A stretch of DNA of 8,535 nucleotides, from NCBI GenBank assembly GCA_035293845.1, contig DATGMB010000091.1, positions 1-8,535 on the forward strand, read 5' to 3'. The DNA is from DATGMB01 sp035293845 (lineage in GTDB: Bacteria; Acidobacteriota; Terriglobia; Bryobacterales; Bryobacteraceae). Below the pieces are notes generated by a model. That model worked only from the letters and a program-made list of their open reading frames with translations. It was not told the DNA's origin and made no database searches. Shown here one piece after another: positions 1-5,118 of the stretch (position 1 is its first letter; every line of letters begins with the position of its first letter). The position numbers were made by a program, and so were the translations under genes.

Positions 1-8
1 CATGTCAA

Positions 9-28
9 GGCAAAGTAGAAATGTCGTG
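9..28 (+). repeat. IS left end, outer 20-bp repeat copy
   Basis: Reads GGCAAAGTAGAAATGTCGTG. It is the outermost of two direct copies at the left end, with the inner copy starting 25 bases later. The same unit occurs twice in inverted orientation at the right end. It is a probable transposase-binding site, inferred from position and symmetry. Confidence 0.85.
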
Positions 29-33
29 CTCCT

Positions 34-53
34 GGCAAAGTAGAAACGTCGTC
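34..53 (+). repeat. IS left end, inner 20-bp repeat copy
   Basis: Reads GGCAAAGTAGAAACGTCGTC. It differs from the outer left copy at two positions (T to C in the ATGTCG core, and the last base). It differs from the inverted inner right copy (1683-1702) at only one position, so the inner copies of both ends match each other best. Confidence 0.85.
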
Positions 54-176
54 TTTGGCCCTAGCGTACCGGGAGTGCGTGTTACGCTCGGGCTGCCGGT
101 GAAGCGGAGACGGGCTCTGCTGGCGAGCAACCCGATCGAGGAATAGCCGGCCGGAACTCATCGCGGACGATGAGCC

Positions 177-204
177 AAGACGCGCACCTTCCGTCGCGTC
201 TTTT
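177..204 (+). terminator. Stem-loop with T-run inside the IS, downstream of the transposase
   Basis: AAGACGCG (177-184) and CGCGTCTT (195-202) form a perfect 8-bp stem around a 10-base loop, and TTTT spans 201-204. On the plus strand this resembles an intrinsic terminator that would stop transcripts entering the element from the left flank. On the minus strand the same stem lies about 125 bases past the transposase stop and ends in only two T, so it may serve weakly in both directions. Function is inferred. Confidence 0.42.
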
Positions 205-328
205 ACCGGGGGCCGGGGGCCGACCAACGGGAGGCGGCACCCCACCCTCGGGTTACAGTGGATTTGGTCTCCATCGGACCGATAGATTCCGCGATGCCTG
301 CAAAACGCAAGGCTGGCCGCTGCCCCTT

Positions 329-1639
329 TCATTCGGCCACCTCCGGGCGATGGCCGGATGCCTGGATCGCTTGCCAAAGCTTAGGCCCTTTTTCGAACAG
401 CAGATCGTTGTTCCATCGTTTTCCCCGTGGGCCCGAGGGCGCCGGTGGCTTTTTGCGGGACGTCGCGGGTATCGGCCGCTCGGCTACGGCGACTTCCTCA
501 ATCGGCAGATATCGCTCTGCATGGCGCACCGCCAACGATCCATTCAATCGCTTCTCCACCCGCACCGTAGCTCCCCGTAATCCGCTTACCACCGCCCGCC
601 GCTCGATCTGATACAACTTCCCATCCCAGCGCAAGGTGTAGTCGGGCCGCACCTGGCGTGTCTCCACGTAGCTCAACGAAGCGGCCAGATGTTGACTCTT
701 CTCCAGCGGCCGATGGGCGTCGTCGGGGTTCGCGGGCTCGACCGTCATCTCCCGCTCCCACCACGCCAGGTAATCATCTAGCAGGTACGCATTGGCTTCC
801 TCCAACGTTTTCACCCCCGCCACCCGCATCCCTTTGACCAGCCGGTCCTGAGCCGTCGCAAAATTGCGTTCCACCCGTCCTTTGGCTTGCGGCGAATGGG
901 CCGCCGTCCAGCCGATCGCCAGTTCCTGCAAGGCCCGCCCGATCTGCGTCGGCGGCATGTCCACCGGGTCCTGGTCCACGCCGGGCTCCTCCTTCCGCCG
1001 CTTCTGGTTGTTCCGGAACAGGCTCGCCTTATCCGTATAGAACATCAGCGGCCGCCCAAACTTCTCCAGGTATGCCCACAAAAGCCGCATGTTCTCTTCG
1101 GTCGAATCATGTCGCACGAAGCGCGCCCACAGCCGGCTCGTCGCATCGTCGATCATCGCCATCAGGTACAGCTTCTCCCCGCGCCCTTCCAGCCAATCGT
1201 GCTCGCTGGTGTCCCATTGCACCAGCTCACCAAACCGGCTGCGCCGCGGTCGCCACAGATGAATCTGCGGCTCTTTCTGCCTATGGCTGCGCCATAGCTT
1301 CGCTGCGATCATCCATTGCCGCACCGTCTCTTTGCTCGCCTCGATGCCATGCTTGTTGCGCAAATACTCCGCCGCTAACGTGGGGCCGAATCCTGCGTAG
1401 ACCGGCTTCGACAAGATTTGCACCGCCTCAACCCGCACGGCTTCGTCGATCTTCCGGTTCGACGGCTTGCCCCATAGCCCATGCACCACGCTTCGGTCCC
1501 CACCCGTCTTCAACGCCGCGAGCAATCGCTGCACCTGCCGGACACTCATCTCCAGCTCCTCTGCCGCCTGCGGCTGTGTGATTAGCCGCTGCTGGGCCTT
1601 CTTCAGGACGACCAGTCGGTCACGATCGGCCTGCGTCAT
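329..1639 (-). CDS. IS1202/ISNCY-family DDE transposase
   Basis: The transposase of the surrounding insertion sequence; it cuts the element ends and joins them to target DNA. The reading frame is open from ATG 1660, but the second ATG at 1639 is preferred. An AGGAAGGA ribosome site lies 8-10 bases before it, and relatives begin with an M-T-x-A-D-R-D-R-L motif. That gives 436 aa. In this numbering, residues about 19-43 form a helix-turn-helix (ITQPQAAEELEMSVRQVQRL), and about 83-110 form a second DNA-binding helical segment. The retroviral-integrase-type core follows, with D143 (QWD), D203 (YTDKAS) and E257 (KGRVERNF) as the probable catalytic triad. The C-terminal beta-rich and basic tail resembles other long rve transposases. 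Nothing is broken: the triad and both ends of the element are present, so the element may still be active. Confidence 0.9.
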   Translation of the reverse strand: MTQADRDRLVVLKKAQQRLITQPQAAEELEMSVRQVQRLLAALKTGGDRSVVHGLWGKPSNRKIDEAVRVEAVQILSKPVYAGFGPTLAAEYLRNKHGIEASKETVRQWMIAAKLWRSHRQKEPQIHLWRPRRSRFGELVQWDTSEHDWLEGRGEKLYLMAMIDDATSRLWARFVRHDSTEENMRLLWAYLEKFGRPLMFYTDKASLFRNNQKRRKEEPGVDQDPVDMPPTQIGRALQELAIGWTAAHSPQAKGRVERNFATAQDRLVKGMRVAGVKTLEEANAYLLDDYLAWWEREMTVEPANPDDAHRPLEKSQHLAASLSYVETRQVRPDYTLRWDGKLYQIERRAVVSGLRGATVRVEKRLNGSLAVRHAERYLPIEEVAVAERPIPATSRKKPPAPSGPRGKRWNNDLLFEKGPKLWQAIQASGHRPEVAE

Positions 1640-1682
1640 CAGTAGTTGTCCTTCCTGCATCCCTACAGCTTGGGACCGTCAA

Positions 1683-1702
1683 GACGACATTTCTACTTTG
1701 CC
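1683..1702 (-). repeat. IS right end, inner 20-bp repeat copy
   Basis: The minus strand reads GGCAAAGTAGAAATGTCGTC. It is the inner of two copies at the right end. It lies between the transposase start and the outer copy, in the stretch where the transposase promoter must be. Transposase binding here could therefore repress its own gene (inference). Confidence 0.85.
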
Positions 1703-1706
1703 CAAA

Positions 1707-1726
1707 CACGACATTCTCACTTTGCC
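1707..1726 (-). repeat. IS right end, outer 20-bp repeat copy
   Basis: The minus strand reads GGCAAAGTGAGAATGTCGTG. It matches the outer left copy at 17 of 20 positions. It starts 24 bases from the inner right copy, almost the same period as the 25 at the left end. Confidence 0.8.
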
Positions 1727-1798
1727 GCCACAGTTGCCTGCACGGCAAGCGAGATGAACGCCGCTCCCGCCCGCTCCGCTGCCGGGAGTCAATCGTAA

Positions 1799-2003
1799 AA
1801 CCCTACGCCGAAGCTTTCCGGCGGCGCGAAAAAGCGCGTGGCGGCCATCCTCCTTCGGATCGAGGCAGGCGGTGAACCTCGTCCACATCGATGGGAGGCA
1901 GCGGATGGTCCTGTTGCACGCCTTCATGAAAGAGACCTGCCAGACGCCCGACAGCGATCTTGAAATTGCGCCGAAGAACAACCGCGGACACGAGAGGGCA
2001 TGA
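1799..2003 (+). pseudogene. HigB/RelE-like toxin remnant (Gp49 family)
   Basis: The last 33 codons from 1905 (RMVLLHAFMKET, then TPDSDLEIA, ending GHERA) match the C-terminal signature of Gp49/HigB-type mRNA interferases, usually R-x-V-L-L-H-G-F-x-K-K-T-Q-K-T-P-x-x-D-L-E-I-A. The same frame reads back to VNLVHIDGRQR, and before about 1870 it turns into nonsense. The region 1811-1870 reads sensibly in a different frame as KLSGGAKKRVAAILLRIEAG, which looks like the N-terminal helix of such toxins. A TAA at 1796-1798 closes that frame upstream. The toxin therefore appears broken by at least one frameshift and a missing middle, and its start is lost next to the IS. Its stop (2001-2003) overlaps the antitoxin ATG (2000-2002). 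The C-terminal assignment is firm; the N-terminal piece is tentative. Confidence 0.6.
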
Positions 2004-2076
2004 AACGAATACCAGACTCGACCACAGCGGTTCGAGCTTCAGCAGCTTCCTTGAAGAAGATTGAATCCGCGAGGAG
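2000..2076 (+). pseudogene. Damaged 5' part of the higA-like antitoxin gene
   Basis: ATG at 2000 overlaps the toxin stop in an ATGA junction, the usual coupling of higBA pairs, and begins M-K-R. One base out of that frame, from about 2008, comes NTRLDHSGSSFSSFLEED, then TGA at 2062-2064, then IREEV running directly into the antitoxin body. Family members read roughly M-K-x-x-(H/L)-x-G-S-S-F-D-x-F-L-x-E-E-G-x-x-E-E-V-E-A-x-A-I-K-R-V. Here the expected Gly codon has become TGA, and a one-base shift separates the start codon from the rest. Both lesions are visible directly in the sequence; what the ancestral codons were is inferred from memory of the family. Confidence 0.6.
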
Positions 2077-2334
2077 GTGGAAGCGGCCGCCATTAAGCGA
2101 GTCATCGCCTGGCAACTGAAACAGGCGATGAAGAAACAGCGCAAGACAAAGCTGGCCCTTGCCCGCGAACTCCACACCAGCCGGACTCAACTGGATCGGC
2201 TGCTCGATCCCGCAAACACCTCCGTATCGCTCAGCACCCTCGCACGCGCTGCCCATGCACTTGGCAAGCGGATGACGATCCATCTGACCGATCGGAAGCC
2301 AGAGAAGCAACTCGCGCGCTCGGACCGCACTTAG
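2077..2334 (+). CDS. HigA-like XRE-type HTH antitoxin, N-terminally truncated
   Basis: An open frame of 85 codons from GTG 2077. It holds the conserved body of HigA/Fis-like antitoxins that pair with Gp49 toxins: EAAAIKRVIAWQL, then a helix-turn-helix at about residues 23-45 (LARELHTSRTQLDRLLDP), then a second helical part (VSLSTLARAAHALGKRMTIHL). Such proteins bind the toxin and repress their own promoter. The native gene began at about 2000 and lost its first 25 codons to a frameshift and a TGA. GGAGG lies directly against the GTG with almost no spacer, so initiation here would be poor. The toxin is already destroyed, so there is no need for the antitoxin; any product could act only as a free DNA-binding protein. 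The basic tail after residue 72 (DRKPEKQLARSDRT) is atypical. Confidence 0.6.
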   Translation: MEAAAIKRVIAWQLKQAMKKQRKTKLALARELHTSRTQLDRLLDPANTSVSLSTLARAAHALGKRMTIHLTDRKPEKQLARSDRT

Positions 2335-2411
2335 AGACCAGCAGTCAGCCAGAGGTTCGGCGGATTGTGTTCCTCGGCACGCAAGAAATTGCGTAGACCC
2401 CAAGAAACGGC

Positions 2412-2440
2412 TTGACGCCGATGCTGAACGGCGTGAGAAT
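2412..2440 (+). promoter_or_regulatory. Candidate promoter of the secreted Cys-rich protein gene
   Basis: TTGACG (2412-2417) and GAGAAT (2435-2440) are separated by 17 bases. They match the vegetative consensus at 5/6 and 4/6 positions. A start about 7 bases later would give a leader of about 40 bases containing the AGGAG site at 2478-2482. It was picked by eye and there is no further support. Confidence 0.35.
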
Positions 2441-2488
2441 TCCCCTGCCAGCAAAACCGGGGCTGAAATTCGATTCAGAGGAGTGAGT

Positions 2489-3090
2489 ATGAAGTGTTCG
2501 ATCGTAGCGACGATTTTTGTGGCTGCGTCCTCGCTCGTAGCGCCGCGAGTGAGCGCCCAATGCCCACCGGACCTCACCAATCCACTTCAAATCCTGCAAG
2601 GAACCTTCCGGTTCAAGGGGTGGGGCAATGTAGTACCACAAGTGGCCCAACCGCAGGCGACGGCATCCGCGAGTTTCCCCCCTACACGATCGCCGGGCAG
2701 TTCATCGCGAGCGTAGGAACCGATAAGAACGGGAGCCCGAAAGGCATCCTAAGTATCACAGCTACATCCAACGTGCAGGGTACCGGCAGCAGTCGGCAGG
2801 AGGTGGCTGTCGGCAGCTATACAATTTTTCCCGATTGTTCGGGTGGAACCCTGACCTTCAATTTGTCCACCCAACCCGTCTCCTGGGACTTCTGGATTGA
2901 CGGCTCTTTCGCGATTCACGGCGTGAGTATCACCCCTGAAGTGATCGCAGTGATTAACCCTACCTGTACGGGTTGTGCCTGCTGCATCGCAGCGCACCTG
3001 CTTGCAAATAACACATATTGCTCCGCCGTGGCCGGCTGCAAGGCAGGAGGAGTGTGCCCGATGAATGCGTCTTTTCCGCCGTGCAGTTAG
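2489..3090 (+). pseudogene. Secreted Cys-rich protein gene, split by a frameshift at a C6 run
   Basis: Function not recognised. ATG 2489 follows AGAGGAG (2477-2483) at a good distance. Its frame encodes a clear Sec signal peptide (MKCSIVATIFVAASSLVA, cleavage likely after VSA) and a mature start QCPPDLTNPLQILQGTFRF. At CCCCCC (2677-2682) the sensible reading moves to the -1 frame: PYTIAGQFIASVGTDKNG, a beta-rich domain (GSYTIFPDCSGGTLTFNLS, DFWIDGSFAIHGVS), and a tail with eight cysteines (TCTGCACC, then YC, GC, VC, PC). The upstream part of that second frame has no signal peptide. One more C in the run would restore a single frame of about 200 aa. Without it the product ends at 2716 after about 75 aa. 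It could be a true pseudogene, a phase-variable gene, or a homopolymer read error. The beta-rich segment recalls small exported proteins of Acidobacteriota (weak recollection). Confidence 0.6.
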
Positions 3091-3195
3091 TCCTTCGCAC
3101 GACGGTGCTGCCACCCTGCCGATGCTCGTCATCCTTGAACCCACAAGCCTGGTGATGGGGGCGCTGAGTTGTCGTTCGTTGGGCCCTCCGCCCGC

Positions 3196-3225
3196 TTGAC
3201 ACCCCACCGCCCCTTCCCCTAGACT
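3196..3225 (+). promoter_or_regulatory. Promoter of the peptidase operon, probably giving a leaderless mRNA
   Basis: TTGACA (3196-3201) is a perfect -35 box. TAGACT (3220-3225) lies 18 bases on and matches TATAAT at four of six positions. Only eight bases separate it from ATG 3234, so transcription should start at or within a base or two of the start codon. No Shine-Dalgarno sequence precedes the ATG: the sequence there is pyrimidine-rich. Confidence 0.55.
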
Positions 3226-3233
3226 CCGCTTCG

Positions 3234-5102
3234 ATGCCCCCTCGCCCCTCATCCCTCTGCCTCTTAGCTCTCTGCGCAACCGCCACCCTCGCCGCAGCCG
3301 CGCCGGTGAAGATGGATTTCACCGTCTCCATCCCCCGGCCCGCCACCCACACCCTCCATGTCCATCTGCGCGCGGAAGGCCTCGCGGGCGAACTCCACGA
3401 TTTCAAAATGCCCGCCTGGTCGCCCGGCTACTACGGCATCGGCGATTACGCCCGCAACGTCTCGAATTTCCGCGCCGCGGATGCCGCCGGCCGCCCGCTT
3501 CCCCTGGAAATGATCGCGAAGAACACCTGGCGCGTCGCCGCCGGCAACGCGCCCGCAGTCGCGATCGATTACGACGTCTTCGGCGCCACGTCCTTCGCCG
3601 CCAACACGTACATCGGCGAAGACCGCGCCTATCTTTCGCCCTCAGGCGTATTCGTCTATCTCCCCGAAGCGCTCCATCTGCCGGTCGCGGTGACCATCGA
3701 AGAGCCCGCGGGCTGGAAGCAGATCGCGACCGGCCTCGAACCCGCGCCGGGCCGTCCGGGCACGTTTCAGGCCGCCGATTTCGACGTGCTCTACGATTGC
3801 CCGATCCTCATGGGCAACCAGGAATATCTCGACTTCCGCGTCGGAGGCGTGCCGCACTACGTCGCGCTCGAAAATGTCGCAGCCGATGTCAGCCGCCCGA
3901 AAATGCTCGCGGACCTGCAAAGAATGGTCGAGGCCGCCACCCGCATGATGGGCGATATCCCGTACCGCCACTACACGTTTCTCATGATGGGCCGCGGCAA
4001 CGGCGGCATCGAGCACCTGAACTCCGCCTCCATCCAATTCGCCGGCGACCGCCTCAATACCGATGCCGCTTATCTCCGCTGGCTGAGCTACGTCTGCCAC
4101 GAGTATTTCCACAACTTCAACGTCAAACGGATCCGCCCCATCGCCCTCGGCCCCTTCGATTACGAACAGGAGAACCTCACCCACATGTTGTGGGTTTCCG
4201 AGGGGCTCTCCGTCTACTATCAGGACCTGCTGCTGGCGCGCGCCGGCCTGATGACGCCCGACCAATATCTCGACAAGATGGCCGCCGCCATCGGCGCCTT
4301 CGAAAATGCGCCCGGCCGCCATTACCAATCGGCCACCGAATCGAGCTGGAACACCTGGAACAGCGGCTCCGGCGTCGGCGGCGACCGCAACACCACCATC
4401 TCCTACTACAACAACGGCGCCATGCTCGGCGCCATGCTGGACCTCAAGATTCGCGAGTCGAGCGGCAACCGCAAGTCCCTCGATGACGTGATGCGCGGCC
4501 TCTACAAAACCTATTACCAGGAGAAAGAGCGCGGCTTCACCGATGCCGAATTCCGCGCCGAATGCGAGCGTGCCGCCGGCGCCGGTCTCGCCGAAGTCTT
4601 CGATTACGCCGCCACCAGCCGCGAAGTCGATTACGCCCGCTACTTCGCCCTCGCCGGCTTGAATCTGGAATTCAGCGCCCAGGAAGCCCCCGGCGCTTAC
4701 CTCGGACTCGACACCCGTACCGAAGAACTGCCGCCCGCCGAAGCCCTCGCCGCCGGACGCGGTGGACGCGGCGGTCGCGGGCGCGGCGGAGCGTCGCCCA
4801 CCCAACTCGTCGTGACCGATGTCGCCGCCCACTCGCCGGCCGAACGCGCGACCCTGAAGCCGGACGACGTCATCCTGCAGGTCGAAAGCGAACCCGCCAG
4901 CGCCGTCACCTTGAGCGCGGCCCTGCTCGCCCGCAAGGCCGGCGATACCCTGCACCTGCGCATCCGCCGCGCGGCCGCCGAGCAGGAAGTCGAAGCCCAT
5001 CTCGTGAGCAACGTCTCCAAAACCTACCGCCTCTCGCCCTCGCCCCAGCCCACGCCCGCGCAGTCCGCCATCCTGCGCGACTGGCTCCGCGTGGCACAAT
5101 AG
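3234..5102 (+). CDS. Secreted M61-family (glycyl aminopeptidase-like) metallopeptidase with PDZ domain
   Basis: A 622-aa zinc exopeptidase that should act outside the cytoplasm. Known M61 enzymes remove N-terminal Gly/Ala from peptides. A signal peptide covers residues 1-23 (LCLLALCATATLAAAA). An N-terminal beta domain (about 26-205) follows, carrying the family signature MPAWSPGYYGIGDYARNV at 59-76. The catalytic domain has GIEHLNS (258-264), the zinc motif HEYFH (H289, E290, H293), and the third ligand E323 in WVSEGLSVYYQD. All key residues are intact. Residues about 485-592 form a PDZ-like domain (AYLGLDT, then LVVTDVAAHSPAERATLKPDDVIL) that is interrupted by a Gly-Arg stretch at 508-518. 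The length suits the family. The start is fixed by the signal peptide and the promoter just upstream. The M24 aminopeptidase gene follows after 16 bases, so the two are probably co-transcribed. Confidence 0.92.
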   Translation: MPPRPSSLCLLALCATATLAAAAPVKMDFTVSIPRPATHTLHVHLRAEGLAGELHDFKMPAWSPGYYGIGDYARNVSNFRAADAAGRPLPLEMIAKNTWRVAAGNAPAVAIDYDVFGATSFAANTYIGEDRAYLSPSGVFVYLPEALHLPVAVTIEEPAGWKQIATGLEPAPGRPGTFQAADFDVLYDCPILMGNQEYLDFRVGGVPHYVALENVAADVSRPKMLADLQRMVEAATRMMGDIPYRHYTFLMMGRGNGGIEHLNSASIQFAGDRLNTDAAYLRWLSYVCHEYFHNFNVKRIRPIALGPFDYEQENLTHMLWVSEGLSVYYQDLLLARAGLMTPDQYLDKMAAAIGAFENAPGRHYQSATESSWNTWNSGSGVGGDRNTTISYYNNGAMLGAMLDLKIRESSGNRKSLDDVMRGLYKTYYQEKERGFTDAEFRAECERAAGAGLAEVFDYAATSREVDYARYFALAGLNLEFSAQEAPGAYLGLDTRTEELPPAEALAAGRGGRGGRGRGGASPTQLVVTDVAAHSPAERATLKPDDVILQVESEPASAVTLSAALLARKAGDTLHLRIRRAAAEQEVEAHLVSNVSKTYRLSPSPQPTPAQSAILRDWLRVAQ

Positions 5103-5118
5103 CAGCGCAGGCCCCACG

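Larger units (their letters stand above)
3..1732 (-). mobile_element. IS1202/ISNCY-like insertion sequence, nearly complete
   Basis: A single-gene insertion sequence of about 1730 bp. The left end starts TGTCAAGGCAAAGT (from 3). The reverse complement of the right end starts TGTGGCGGCAAAGT (from 1732). The two outer 26-bp ends match at about 20 positions, and both begin with TG. A second internal repeat copy follows at each end. The only gene is the minus-strand DDE transposase. One-gene elements of about 1.7 kb with TGT ends fit the IS1202 group (formerly in ISNCY), which is known for unusually long target duplications. Only two bases lie left of the proposed end, so the target duplication cannot be verified and the exact boundaries may be off by a few bases. 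The element inserted just upstream of a toxin-antitoxin remnant. Confidence 0.8.

Noticed and set aside
1653..1682. Transposase promoter using TTGACG (minus strand, 1682-1677)
   Set aside because: No acceptable -10 box lies 16-18 bases further on, and the position would fall inside the start region.
9..1726. The four 20-bp repeats as a CRISPR-like array
   Set aside because: There are only two direct copies per end, five or four bases apart and inverted between ends, framing a transposase. These are IS ends.
2421..2486. 21-codon ORF (MLNGVRIPLPAKPG...) ending just before ATG 2489
   Set aside because: It has no ribosome site and lies over the candidate promoter and leader. A leader peptide is conceivable but unsupported.
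1924..2580. 218-codon minus-strand frame across the toxin-antitoxin remnant
   Set aside because: The plus strand has clear HigA and HigB signatures here, and the minus-strand translation has no family resemblance.
3091..3195. Terminator or small gene between the Cys-rich gene and the peptidase promoter
   Set aside because: I see no stem with a T-run and no credible short reading frame in this 105-base stretch.
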